The notes: generated from the letters alone by a model not told the origin. A stretch of DNA of 64,000 bases from Lachnoclostridium sp. (GCA_021770065.1 JAETRR010000002.1:1-64000); one strand, 5' to 3'. Numbered from the stretch's first letter, positions 29,930 through 43,360 are shown. Numbers and translations are program-made.

Positions 29930-30043
29930 TAGCAACGGGTGCGGATAATATATCGTAAGACGAACGCACACATACGCTCACTTTTCGTTTCGAGGCGACT
30001 CCCCATCCATCGAACACTTGACGCATAAAATCCTACTTCGCTA
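29930..30043 (-). promoter_or_regulatory. THF (tetrahydrofolate) riboswitch
   Basis: Minus strand: TAGCGAAGTAGGATTTTATGCGTCAAGTGTTCGATGGATGGGGAGTCGCCTCGAAACGAAAAGTGAGCG...ATTATCCGCACCCGTTGCTA; matches AGUAG-GCGUUAAGUG-AUGGGAUGUCG-ACGAAG-AUCCGC pattern; P1 TAGCGA/TTGCTA. Confidence 0.8.
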
Positions 30044-30247
30044 TTATTTATGAAACCCATTATAACAGGTATTTTAAGAAATGCAATAGGGAAAGATAAT
30101 TTTTTAACAAAGTTCTGCCGGTTTAAAGCATGGAAAATAGGAACAGGCGGTAGATGCATGTGTTTATTGGATATATTGATGAAAAAATCGAAATTTTATT
30201 GACAATAGTTGGAGAATTTGATAGCCTATAAACAGGAGGACTATCTT

Positions 30248-30925
30248 ATGGAAATTTTATTTGACACAGCTAATCTGGAGAGCATCCGCAAGTACAGCCA
30301 GATATATCCCTTTACAGGCGTTACATCCAATCCCAGCATTCTGAAGGCAGAGGGGAAGATTGATTTCTTTGCCCATATGCGGGAAATCCGTTCTATCATC
30401 GGGATGGAGCGCACGCTGCATATCCAGACCATTGCGGAGGATCTGGATGGAATTTTACGGGATGCGGACGCCATTCTGAGAAATGTAGACTCTCGTGTTT
30501 TTATCAAGATTCCCACCACGGAGGCAGGCTTGCAGGCCATTATGAAGCTGAAAAGCCAGGGCGTGGGTGTGACGGCGACTGCCATTTATTCTAAGATTCA
30601 GGGTTTTATGGCAATTATGGCCGGCGCCGATTACATAGCGCCTTACCGGAACAGGATGGAGAACCTGGATGTGAACTTCGCAGAGGCTATTTCCGCGTTC
30701 CGCAATGGAATTGAGGAGAACCATGCGAACTGCAAGATTCTGGCGGCCAGCTTTAAGAACATTGCTCAGGTAAATAAGGCTCTTCTGGCCGGCGCCCACA
30801 CTGTAACTGTTCCGCCCCAGCTTCTGCATTCCACCTTCCAGATGGCTTCCGTTCAGAAGGCCATTGATGATTTCCGTTCAGACTGGGAGAGTGTACAGGA
30901 TGCTAAGACGATTGGAGACTTATAA
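30248..30925 (+). CDS. fsa: Fructose-6-phosphate aldolase / transaldolase family
   Basis: MEILFDTANLESIRKYSQIYPFTGVTSNPSILKAEG, FIKIPTTEAGLQAI. Confidence 0.9.
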   Translation: MEILFDTANLESIRKYSQIYPFTGVTSNPSILKAEGKIDFFAHMREIRSIIGMERTLHIQTIAEDLDGILRDADAILRNVDSRVFIKIPTTEAGLQAIMKLKSQGVGVTATAIYSKIQGFMAIMAGADYIAPYRNRMENLDVNFAEAISAFRNGIEENHANCKILAASFKNIAQVNKALLAGAHTVTVPPQLLHSTFQMASVQKAIDDFRSDWESVQDAKTIGDL

Positions 30926-31018
30926 GGAAATTTGTGCATCTTCTTTCAATCGCAGCAATGCTTTTTTGTTGAAAAATGCCTTTGAATTCTGCAGGAAAAA
31001 GGTATACAATAAACAAGA

Positions 31019-31067
31019 ACGTGTGGCATAAACTGCGTAAATCCGGTTACCTGCCATGTGTTTTTTT
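31019..31067 (+). repeat. Hairpin 1 of a tandem pair upstream of MATE gene
   Basis: ACGTGTGGCA...GCGTAAATCC...TGCCATGTGT followed by a T-run. Confidence 0.65.
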
Positions 31068-31094
31068 GTTTATAAATATACCATTATATGTATA

Positions 31095-31146
31095 CAGCGT
31101 GTAGCCTTCGGCGTAAATCCAGCAGCCGGGGCTATGCGCTGTTTTT
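31095..31146 (+). repeat. Hairpin 2 of a tandem pair upstream of MATE gene
   Basis: CAGCGTGTAGCC-TTCG-GCGTAAATCC-...-GGCTATGCGCTG-TTTTT; same internal GCGTAAATCC as hairpin 1. Confidence 0.65.
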
Positions 31147-31164
31147 GCATGAAAGGAGATTAAT

Positions 31165-32607
31165 ATGGAAACAAAAAGTAAGTCATTTCTCATGGAAGAG
31201 CCGGTATCCCGGCTGATGGGGAAATATGCAGTCCCCTGTATCATCTCGCTTTTGGTGGGCGCATTGTACAATATTGTCGATCAGATATTCATTGCCAATG
31301 CCTCTTATCTCGGCTCTTATGGGAACGCCGCAAATACAGTGGTGTTTCCTCTGACCGTAATTGCCCTTGCCATCGCTGTTATGGTGGGCGACGGCTGCTG
31401 TGCGTTTGTAAGTCTTAGTCTGGGCAAAAACAAATTGCAGGATGCGGGCAGGAGTATGGGAAATTCCATCCTGCTCACAGTCGTTTTCAGTCTGATTCTG
31501 TCTGCCGTTTATCTCATATTCAGCAGCCGGATCATCAGCATGTTCGGAGGAACCGTGAATGAAGAGACATTCCGTCATTCAAAAGAATACTTTTTCTGGA
31601 TCACGCTCGGCATTCCGTTTTATATGTTCGGCCAGGCTATGAATCCGGTGATCCGTGCGGATGGCAGCCCGAAATATGCCATGGCTTCCACGCTTGCGGG
31701 GGCAGCTGCCAACATTGTCCTCGACCCGCTTTTTATCTTTGTGTTCCGATGGGGGATGATGGGGGCAGCCGTGGTAACTGTGATTGGCCAGGTTTTGACG
31801 GCAGCTCTGGCAGTGTGGTATGTTTCACATATGAAGACGGTAAAACTGGGCAGAGAAGATTTCAGACTGCAGGGGGAAACGGTACGCCGGACACTGGTCC
31901 TTGGCATATGCAGCTTTTTGTCACAGATATCCCTTGTGGCTGCAATGGCTGCCATCAATAATATGATCCGCCGGTACGGGGCGCTGGACGCTGTGTTCGG
32001 CCAGGAGCAGTATGCACAGATTCCTATGGCCGTGGTGGGGATTGTAATGAAATTCTTCCAGATTGTCATTTCCATAGTGGTTGGAATGGCCGCCGGATGC
32101 ATTCCCATCGTAGGGTATAACATGGGTGCAGGTGCGGCAGAAAGGGTAAAGGAGCTTTTTACAAAGTTGCTGGCAGCAGAGGCGCTGGTCGGTATCCTGG
32201 CATTTGTCATTGTGGAGTTTTTCCCGGTATGGCTGATTGGTATTTTCGGTGCGGCGAATGAGAGCGTCTATTATACGGATTTTGCGGTCAAGGCATTTAG
32301 GATTTACCTTTGCATGATTGTGTTTGCCTGCGTGAATAAGGCAGCGTTCATCTTTCTGCAGGCGATGGGGAAAGCGGCGGCGTCAACAATGCTTTCTATG
32401 GTCAGGGAGATTGTTTTCGGTGTTGGGTTTGCGCTGCTTCTGCCGAATTTTTTCGGATTGGACGGTGTTCTGTACTCAATGCCGGTATCGGATATTTTAA
32501 CGTTCGCCGTCTCCCTTGTTGTGATTGTCCTGACATACAGGCAGCTGGGGAGTATGGATAAGGAGAGGAACCGTACAGCAGAAAAACTGCTGGAGGAACC
32601 GGTATAA
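31165..32607 (+). CDS. MATE family efflux transporter
   Basis: MGKYAVPCIISLLVGALYNIVDQIFIAN, GQAMNPVIRADGSPKYAM, multiple TM segments. Confidence 0.93.
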   Translation: METKSKSFLMEEPVSRLMGKYAVPCIISLLVGALYNIVDQIFIANASYLGSYGNAANTVVFPLTVIALAIAVMVGDGCCAFVSLSLGKNKLQDAGRSMGNSILLTVVFSLILSAVYLIFSSRIISMFGGTVNEETFRHSKEYFFWITLGIPFYMFGQAMNPVIRADGSPKYAMASTLAGAAANIVLDPLFIFVFRWGMMGAAVVTVIGQVLTAALAVWYVSHMKTVKLGREDFRLQGETVRRTLVLGICSFLSQISLVAAMAAINNMIRRYGALDAVFGQEQYAQIPMAVVGIVMKFFQIVISIVVGMAAGCIPIVGYNMGAGAAERVKELFTKLLAAEALVGILAFVIVEFFPVWLIGIFGAANESVYYTDFAVKAFRIYLCMIVFACVNKAAFIFLQAMGKAAASTMLSMVREIVFGVGFALLLPNFFGLDGVLYSMPVSDILTFAVSLVVIVLTYRQLGSMDKERNRTAEKLLEEPV

Positions 32608-32752
32608 AATAAAGGGATAGAACAAAGGGATGCGGAAATTGAAATAAAACTTGCCAATTTTCCGGAAAGATGGTATACCTTAAGAATGATTTGAAAGCGC
32701 CCGTATAAGATTACAGAAGCAAAAAGGGCTTTTGAGAATATGAGGTAGAACT

Positions 32753-33589
32753 ATGATTCTGGATGCTTTACTGGATGCGGTCCTTGATACCTTAAGGCTC
32801 CTTCCCTTTTTATTAGCGGCTTTTCTGGTCATAGAGGCCATGGAGCATTATTCCAATCAATACAGCAACCGGATACTGGCGAGGGTGGGAAAGGCCGGTC
32901 CCTTTCTGGGGGCGGTTCTTGGATGCATTCCGCAGTGCGGATTTTCAGTGGCGGCGGCCAATCTCTACTCGGGAGGTCTGATTACCCTGGGGACGCTCCT
33001 TGCGGTGTTTCTCTCCACCTCCGATGAGGCGGTTCTGATTCTGATGGCTCATCCGGGAAGCGGCCGTGTGATAGGCTCTCTTCTGATCTGGAAAGTGGTC
33101 ATAGGTATTGTGGCAGGCTGTCTTGTGGATCTGCTCTTCCGGAAGAGAAAGGAGGAGAAGCGTATTGAGGAAATGTGTAAAAACTGTGGGTGCAGCGATA
33201 CCAGCGGAGTGCTTCGACCGGCCCTTCTTCATACGGTACGTCTGGGAGCTTACCTTCTGGTATTTACCTTTTGCTTGAACCTGGTTCTGGAGCTTATAGG
33301 GATAGAGCAGCTCTCCAGAATTTTGGGAAAGGATACGCTGTTTCAGCCGTTTTTGGCTGCACTTCTGGGGCTGATTCCCAACTGTGCTTCCTCGGTACTG
33401 ATTACGGAGCTTTATCTGACAGGGAGCTTAAGCTTTGGGGCAGCCATCGCCGGACTGTGTGCCGGAGCCGGCGTAGGTGCGGCGGTGCTGTTCCGATCCA
33501 ATCATCCTATGAGGGAAAATGTGTGGATTCTGGCCCTTCTCTATGGATGTGCGGTGATTTCGGGGCTGCTGCTCGGCGGCCTGGTATAA
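32753..33589 (+). CDS. Putative manganese transporter / ArsP-like permease
   Basis: Duplicated GCIPQCGFSVAAANLY and GLIPNCASSVLITELY motifs in membrane context. Confidence 0.75.
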   Translation: MILDALLDAVLDTLRLLPFLLAAFLVIEAMEHYSNQYSNRILARVGKAGPFLGAVLGCIPQCGFSVAAANLYSGGLITLGTLLAVFLSTSDEAVLILMAHPGSGRVIGSLLIWKVVIGIVAGCLVDLLFRKRKEEKRIEEMCKNCGCSDTSGVLRPALLHTVRLGAYLLVFTFCLNLVLELIGIEQLSRILGKDTLFQPFLAALLGLIPNCASSVLITELYLTGSLSFGAAIAGLCAGAGVGAAVLFRSNHPMRENVWILALLYGCAVISGLLLGGLV

Positions 33590-33628
33590 GATGACAGAGA
33601 AAATGAGAAAGTATAGAGAGCTATTGCA

Positions 33629-34303
33629 ATGGAACGAGAGATAGTTGAGCCTGTTTACAGGGAAATCTTCCCTTTCTGGGAGGAAATTACGGATGCGGAT
33701 CGTGATTACATCTGCCAAAATTCCATGTCCGTAACTTACCCCAAGGGAGCCGGTGTTCACGACGGCAATGAGTGCTCCGGGGTAATCTTTGTCTGCTCCG
33801 GGAGCCTTCGGCTTTCCATGATATCCGATGAGGGGAAAGACATCACCCTTTACCGGCTTCACAGGGGCGATATGTGTATGCTGTCTGCCTCCTGCGTGCT
33901 TAAGTCCATTACCTTCGATGTGTTTATAAATGCGGAGGAGGACAGCCGGTGCTATGTAATCAGCGGACCGGCCTATGCGGCGGTGTCGGAGCGCAATCCC
34001 TCCATCCGGATATTCTCCCTGGAGGCAGCGGTGAGCCGCTTTTCCGATGTGATGTGGGTGATGCAGCAGATTCTGTTTATGAGCATGGACAAACGGCTTG
34101 CCATATTTCTCACGGACGAATCGGCCCGGACCGGCAAGGATACCATAACATTAACTCACGAGCAGATTGCCCGTTACATGGGTTCTGCCCGTGAGGTAGT
34201 TTCCCGTATGCTGAAATACTTTGCAAATGAGGGAATTGTAGAAGTTTCCCGTAAGGGGATTCACATTCTGGATAAGAAGCGGCTGCGAGAGCTGACCGTC
34301 TGA
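33629..34303 (+). CDS. Crp/Fnr family transcriptional regulator
   Basis: cNMP-like N-terminus; C-terminal HTH ITLTHEQIARYMGSAREVVSRMLKYFANEGIV. Confidence 0.92.
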   Translation: MEREIVEPVYREIFPFWEEITDADRDYICQNSMSVTYPKGAGVHDGNECSGVIFVCSGSLRLSMISDEGKDITLYRLHRGDMCMLSASCVLKSITFDVFINAEEDSRCYVISGPAYAAVSERNPSIRIFSLEAAVSRFSDVMWVMQQILFMSMDKRLAIFLTDESARTGKDTITLTHEQIARYMGSAREVVSRMLKYFANEGIVEVSRKGIHILDKKRLRELTV

Positions 34304-34317
34304 ACTGTTCCGTCCCT

Positions 34318-34623
34318 TTAACCCAGCAAAGCCAGAATCTGATCCTTGGGCCGGACACCAGCCGACTGGTGGGTGATTTTTCCGTCCTTTATGACAACCA
34401 GGGTGGGAATGCTTGCCACGCCGAAAGCAGAGGCCAGCTCCGGTTCGCTGTCTACATTGATTTTCCCGACGAGGTACTGGGGATTTTCCTCGGCAATCTC
34501 ATCCACCAGGGGGGACACCATACGGCAGGGGCCGCACCAGTCTGCGTAAAAGTCCAGAAGAACGGGCTTTGTGCTTGTTTTCACGGAATCAAAATTGTTT
34601 TTATTAACAGTAAGTACTGACAT
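34318..34623 (-). CDS. trxA: Thioredoxin
   Basis: VLLDFYADWCGPCRMVSPLVDEIAEE, VASIPTLVVIKDGK. Confidence 0.96.
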   Translation of the reverse strand: MSVLTVNKNNFDSVKTSTKPVLLDFYADWCGPCRMVSPLVDEIAEENPQYLVGKINVDSEPELASAFGVASIPTLVVIKDGKITHQSAGVRPKDQILALLG

Positions 34624-34681
34624 AATTGCTACCTTCCTTTCTTTTGATATTCTTAGGATACCCCATTATTTTTCTGATTTC

Positions 34682-34696
34682 TGTGATAAAGTCACA
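34682..34696. promoter_or_regulatory. Candidate Crp/Fnr-type operator upstream of trxA
   Basis: Palindrome TGTGATAAAGTCACA; second copy TGTGACAAAGTCACA at 34780-34794. Confidence 0.4.
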
Positions 34697-34803
34697 TTTC
34701 CTGTTATTTCGTTTTGAAATAAAAAAATCTCCTTCTGCTGATTTTTATATCAGTATACAGGAAGGAGAATTTTTTGTTCTGTGACAAAGTCACATTTCTT
34801 CTG

Positions 34804-35604
34804 TTAAAACTGACAAGCTTTAAGAAATAATTCCTTTGTGCGGCTGTAGTGATCGTCATAGATAAGAAAAACGGCTTTTTTCTGGAGGGGAATGAAAGGA
34901 ACGGATGCCACATACTCATGGAAACGGTTCACCTCTGCAAATTGATGCACGATTGCAGTGCCATAGCCGCAGGCGATTTTCGCCAGCAGCCCTTCGAAGT
35001 CAATGGAATAGTTTTCATCAAACTTCCTTATGTCAAAGATTACATTGTCTAATTCCTTCTGGGAAATGCAGTTCTTTTGGGCCAGAGGACTTTCTTTTGC
35101 AGTGAGCGCAATAAGAGGATAGGACTTCAGATACTGGTAATGAAAATGGCTGTTGTCCGTAGAAAAGCCAAAGCCGATATCCAGGGAGCCGTTTTGAATA
35201 TGCTGATGGAGGGTCTGATTGGAATATCCGTAGAGATTGACCTCCACATCCGGATGCTGCGCCCGAAACCGTGACAGATATGTCAGAAGCAGCTCAGCAT
35301 CCAGATTTTTTACAAAGCCGATTTTAATGCAGCCGGCTTCTCCGTAGCGATATGCGGATACATTCTGTCTGGTCAGATGGTACTGATGCATAAGCCGAAG
35401 TGCCTCTTCCTTAAAAAATACGCCGCCCTCTGTAAGCTGCATCCGCTTATTCTCCCGGGTAAAGAGAGCAAATCCCAGCTCCTCCTCCAGAAGCTGAAGC
35501 TGCTTGGTTACAGCCGTCTGGGAGACATACATATTCTGAGCCGCCTTGGTGACATTCAAGGTCTTTTCCACTTCAAGAAAGTATTCAATCTGTCGGATTT
35601 TCAC
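34804..35604 (-). CDS. LysR family transcriptional regulator
   Basis: MKIRQIEYFLEVEKTLNVTKAAQNMYVSQTAVTKQLQLLEEELG. Confidence 0.94.
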   Translation of the reverse strand: MKIRQIEYFLEVEKTLNVTKAAQNMYVSQTAVTKQLQLLEEELGFALFTRENKRMQLTEGGVFFKEEALRLMHQYHLTRQNVSAYRYGEAGCIKIGFVKNLDAELLLTYLSRFRAQHPDVEVNLYGYSNQTLHQHIQNGSLDIGFGFSTDNSHFHYQYLKSYPLIALTAKESPLAQKNCISQKELDNVIFDIRKFDENYSIDFEGLLAKIACGYGTAIVHQFAEVNRFHEYVASVPFIPLQKKAVFLIYDDHYSRTKELFLKACQF

Positions 35605-35748
35605 CGCTTCGCCTCCTTATTTTTCCAAAACAGATAATCGAATGTGCCATAACTTAAAGTAATTATAACACAACTTTTTTTCATTGGAAAGCTATGGGAA
35701 AAAGTGATATTCTATGGAACGGCAGATGAGATTTTAGGATAAGAAGGT

Positions 35749-36387
35749 ATGAAAATGAGAAAGACAATGGAGCGGTTCGGACTGTTTTTTATAGGCATCA
35801 ATCTGCTGGCTGTCGGAATTATTCTGAATACGAGAAGTGATTTGGGGGTAGCGGCTTTCACCAGTTTTTTTTATGCCCTGTCAAAGATTACGGGTATTTC
35901 TCTTGGAACCGCTTCCATTCTCGTTTATTTTGTATTGATTGTGCTCCAGCTTTTTCTGCTTCGAAAGGGAAGTATTCCGGTTTTGCTCCAGATTCCTTTT
36001 TCTCTTGCTTTCGGAGTACTGACAGACTTTTATGATTTTGTTATTCCGGAAATGGATCTGTCCGTAGGGGGCAGAATCCTGCTGCTGTCGCTTGCCATTT
36101 GGGTGACTTCTGTGGGTGTATATCTGTATACCAATTGCCGTCTGGTTATGACCCCAGTGGAAGGGACGGTTCAGACCATTGCGGACCGGTTTGGATTTCG
36201 GTTTTCGCTGGTAAAGAACTGCTTTGATTTTTCTATGCTTTTGCTGACGGTTCTGTTCTGCCTGCTTCTTAAGCAGCCTGTCTTTGGAATTGGCGCGGGC
36301 ACGGTTTTCTCTGCGCTGTTTTTGGGCAGAATCATCGGAATCTATGAAAAAAGATTTTCCTTTCTCTTTGATGCTTATGCAAAATAG
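35749..36387 (+). CDS. YczE/YitT-like membrane protein
   Basis: GLFFIGINLLAVGIILNTRSDLGVAAFTSFFYALSKITGISLGTAS; divergent from LysR. Confidence 0.75.
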   Translation: MKMRKTMERFGLFFIGINLLAVGIILNTRSDLGVAAFTSFFYALSKITGISLGTASILVYFVLIVLQLFLLRKGSIPVLLQIPFSLAFGVLTDFYDFVIPEMDLSVGGRILLLSLAIWVTSVGVYLYTNCRLVMTPVEGTVQTIADRFGFRFSLVKNCFDFSMLLLTVLFCLLLKQPVFGIGAGTVFSALFLGRIIGIYEKRFSFLFDAYAK

Positions 36388-36415
36388 GGAAATGTGCGGT
36401 CCACACTCTCCATAA

Positions 36416-40114
<3,699 letters not shown>

Positions 40115-40216
40115 GAAAAAATAAGCGGATATACGCATAATCCGGGTGCTGTTGACGTATACCAATGTGAAGGAGGCTGGGATATTGACAGTATAATGTC
40201 ACATTATGTTTTTGGG

Positions 40217-40258
40217 GCCGTTGCAAAATAGATGAATAATCATCTATGGAGCAACGGC
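40217..40258. terminator. Strong hairpin after GH1
   Basis: GCCGTTGC-AAA-ATAGATGA-ATAA-TCATCTAT-GGA-GCAACGGC. Confidence 0.55.
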
Positions 40259-40401
40259 TCCGCTTTTATGTTAAAAAATAGAAAAGCAGGCTCCTAAGAA
40301 CCTGCCATCCAAGATAAAATTAAGATATGTCGAGTAAATTAAAATTGCATTACACGTTATCTCTGCAAAGAGCCCGGCATTATTCCTAAAGAGCTCCGTT
40401 C

Positions 40402-40640
40402 TTACGCTTGATCTTTTATATGGATTTCCTTTGCCGGCACCTGGATGGCCTTCCAGTCCAGGAATTGTAAACCGCTGGGAATCCGCTTCAGAATTCCTTC
40501 TTCACAAAACTCCGTAATCAGATGCATAAGCTGGCGGTAGGAGACTGCCAGATACTCGGCGAACTCCGTATATTTGGCCGAGAAGACACCGTTATTCTGC
40601 AAAAGAAGCAGACATTCTTCCAGATTTGTCAGAGATATGG
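40402..40640 (-). pseudogene. Remnant of Crp/Fnr (YeiL-like) regulator C-terminal HTH
   Basis: FAEYLAVSYRQLMHLITEFCEEGILKRIPSGLQFLDWKAIQ without the N-terminal cNMP domain. Confidence 0.5.
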
Positions 40641-40906
40641 TGGCCGGCAGAGGATTTATCGGAATTGCGGCGGAGTCCATGGGAGGTGGAAGACCGATTG
40701 CGGCGGCTGCAGCTGCACTGTTTTTCGGAGTTGCCGATTCGCTGGCCAATATCCTGCAGTCCTATTCCATTCCTTCGGAACTGCTGATGGCGATTCCTTA
40801 TCTGGCAACGATTGTGGGACTGGTAGTCTATTCGGCGAAGAAGCAGAAGGATGAGGAGCGGTGCATTCAGCAGAATTTAAAGGAAAAACAGGAACAGAAA
40901 AAATAA
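40625..40906 (+). pseudogene. Remnant of ABC transporter permease (BMP/sugar-type) C-terminus
   Basis: GRGFIGIAAESMGGGRPIAAAAAALFFGVADSLANILQSYSIPSELLMAIPYLATIVGLVVYS lacks most TM helices expected of a full-length permease. Confidence 0.55.
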
Positions 40907-41017
40907 GGTGGTGATTTTGATCAAAATCTGATAAGATAGAAAGAAAATGTGTTAAGGTCTGCGCCGCCCGGCAGAAGGTGTTTTGCCGGGCGGCAAAGAT
41001 GAATTTGGAGGTGCCTG

Positions 41018-41866
41018 ATGAAAAAGCTGGGATGGTTCTTGATGAGTATTCTTCCGGTGGCTGTGATGCTGGCTGTTCAGTTTGCCGGAACCGTGATTCT
41101 GACTGTGTGGTATATGGTGCGCTATGGCGTGACAGACGGTGCGCAGATGGTTCTCGATAATGTGATGGCGGTTATGGTGATAACTCAGATAATGACACTT
41201 TTTATTACCGGATTGTGGTATTATTTTGGAGTGTACCGGCAGAGGAAAGAAAAAGGGGAAGGAGAAAAAAGCTCCTTTTCCGGAAAGTCGCTTGGAGGTA
41301 TTTTCTGCTTTGCCATCGGATCACAATGTCTGGTGGGACTGCTTCTTCTTATCTGGAGCATGGTGAGTCCCGGGCAGATTGAGGCCTATAATCAGATGAT
41401 AGAGGACAGCGGTATCGGGGAACTGACGGTACTTGCTGCCGTTGCTACAGTGATTATGGCGCCTGTTGGGGAAGAAATTGTATGCCGGGGGCTTACGGTG
41501 GAGTATTTAAAGCGTACGGGCGCCGGTTTCTGGGTGATCAATGTGGTGCAGGCACTGTTTTTCGGAATCATGCATTTGAATCTGGTCCAGGGCGTATACG
41601 CCTTTTTTGTGGGTCTTATGTGCGGATATATTGTACTGAAGTACAGGAATCTTCTGGCCTCCATATTTTTCCATGCTGTTTTCAATGCCTATTCTACCTT
41701 TGTGACACCGGTTGAGGAAGCACTGGAGGCCGCCAATCCCACGGTTTTTTATATAGGATATCTGATTGCGGGCATAGCATTGTTTCTGCTTGGGAGCCGG
41801 CTGATGAAAAAGGATCTTGAAAGAGAAGAGAGCGGAAGACTGCCGGGAACCGGAATCGGGATCTAA
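41018..41866 (+). CDS. CPBP family intramembrane metalloprotease
   Basis: APVGEEIVCRGLTVEYLKR, ALFFGIMHLNLVQGVYAFFVGLMCGY, FHAVFNAYS. Confidence 0.9.
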   Translation: MKKLGWFLMSILPVAVMLAVQFAGTVILTVWYMVRYGVTDGAQMVLDNVMAVMVITQIMTLFITGLWYYFGVYRQRKEKGEGEKSSFSGKSLGGIFCFAIGSQCLVGLLLLIWSMVSPGQIEAYNQMIEDSGIGELTVLAAVATVIMAPVGEEIVCRGLTVEYLKRTGAGFWVINVVQALFFGIMHLNLVQGVYAFFVGLMCGYIVLKYRNLLASIFFHAVFNAYSTFVTPVEEALEAANPTVFYIGYLIAGIALFLLGSRLMKKDLEREESGRLPGTGIGI

Positions 41867-41888
41867 GCAGGGTACCTGTGTGAGACGA

Positions 41889-42794
41889 ATGAAAAATACG
41901 GATATGGAAGGGAAAAGAATGGCAGGCAGGGATGGAAATACGGAAAACAGAAGAATTCTGGTAACAGGATCAACGGGATTTCTCGGAAGCCGGATTGTAC
42001 GGGAATACAGAGATAGATACCAGGTGTCGGCGCCGGGGCATTCGGAAATGGATCTCTGTGACGAAGCGTCGGTAAAAGCATATATGGAAGCGGCAAAGCC
42101 GGAGATTGTGATTCACTGCGCAGCTGTCTCGGATACGGGAAAGTGCCAGGAATATCCGGCGGAGTCTTGGCGCATCAATGTGGAGGGAACCGGATATCTT
42201 GCAAGAGCCTGTGCCCGAGAGGGTGCGAAGCTTATTTTCTGCAGCTCGGATCAGATTTATTTCGGAAGCGCCGGGATGGAGCCCCACAGGGAGGATGAGG
42301 AGGTAAATCCGGCCGGGGAGTATGGGCGGCAGAAGCTGGAGGCGGAGAAGCGGTGTATGGAACTCTGTCCGGACAGTGTGTGCCTTCGGCTTTGCTGGAT
42401 GTATGACAGGGAGCGGCTTTTGGAGAAAGAGCATGGGAACTTTCTTACTGCTTTTTTGCAGGCTTTGAAGGAAGGGCGTGAGATGTCCTATCCCGTCTAT
42501 GATTACCGGGGAATTACGGATGTGAGACTGGTGGTGGAAAAGCTTCTGCAGGCTTTTTGTCTTCCGGGAGGTGTCTATAATTTCGGCTCGGAAAATGAGT
42601 ACAATACCTATGAGACTGTCCGCAGGCTTCTGGAAGGCCTGGGATATTCCACGGAGAAATTGAAAAAAAATGAGACTGCCTTTGCAGGGAATCCGCGGAA
42701 TATAAGGATTCATATGGGAAAAGCAGAAAAATTCGGAATTGAATTTCCAAAGACTCTGGAGCAGCTCCTTTCGGCAAACGAACGGCTGTTATGA
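41889..42794 (+). CDS. NAD-dependent epimerase/RmlD-like sugar reductase
   Basis: ILVTGSTGFLGSRIV Rossmann motif; EYGRQKLEAEK (YxxxK). Confidence 0.88.
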   Translation: MKNTDMEGKRMAGRDGNTENRRILVTGSTGFLGSRIVREYRDRYQVSAPGHSEMDLCDEASVKAYMEAAKPEIVIHCAAVSDTGKCQEYPAESWRINVEGTGYLARACAREGAKLIFCSSDQIYFGSAGMEPHREDEEVNPAGEYGRQKLEAEKRCMELCPDSVCLRLCWMYDRERLLEKEHGNFLTAFLQALKEGREMSYPVYDYRGITDVRLVVEKLLQAFCLPGGVYNFGSENEYNTYETVRRLLEGLGYSTEKLKKNETAFAGNPRNIRIHMGKAEKFGIEFPKTLEQLLSANERLL

Positions 42795-42810
42795 TATGGG
42801 AATGTGTTTT

Positions 42811-42855
42811 GGGCTGTCGGGAAATAAAGCTGCAGGCTTTATTTCCCGACAGCCC
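42811..42855. terminator. Terminator with perfect 20-bp stem
   Basis: GGGCTGTCGGGAAATAAAGC-TGCAG-GCTTTATTTCCCGACAGCCC. Confidence 0.8.
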
Positions 42856-42994
42856 CATTTCTTTGCTAAATTTCTTTGCTAAAAAAGCTTAAAAGTGCCT
42901 GTCTGGTTAAATGTTAAGCTTTTTATCAGGAATGTTAAAAGCAATTGCTTGAAATAAGCAGCGTTCTTTTATAAGGTGGACACAAGGAGGTTTT

Positions 42995-43360
42995 TTGATG
43001 AATGTAGGCGAGAAAATTAAAAAAATCAGAAAGATGGCAGGAATGACACAGGAGGAGCTTGCCAAAAAAATGAATGTGTCAAGACAGACAATTTTATTGA
43101 TCAGCGGTTTGTTTTTCCTTATGATTGGAGCATTGGCCGCATTATTTATTGAGGCGCTTCAAAGTACTACCGAAAGTATCGCATATATATTGTACCGGTA
43201 CATAGCAGTCGGCCAGTATTCGAGCGCTCCGGTCAACTATGGGCGGCTTATAGAGTCAGACGAAGAGGAGTATCAGAAAATAGCGGAGGAATACGGAGAA
43301 AGCCAGGTTATACACTTTTCTTATGGTGCGGATGGGTGTGTCAATGAAATTGAGTTTTAG
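42995..43360 (+). pseudogene. XRE-type regulator with apparent internal deletion
   Basis: IKKIRKMAGMTQEELAKKMNVSRQTI runs straight into a TM helix (LLISGLFFLMIGALAALF) instead of SKWExG. Confidence 0.55.

Noticed and set aside
40150-40185. Possible remnant of a third GH1 gene (ACCAATGTGAAGGAGGCTGG)
   Set aside because: Only about 20 bp resemble the GH1 5' end (NQCEGGW); too short to support.
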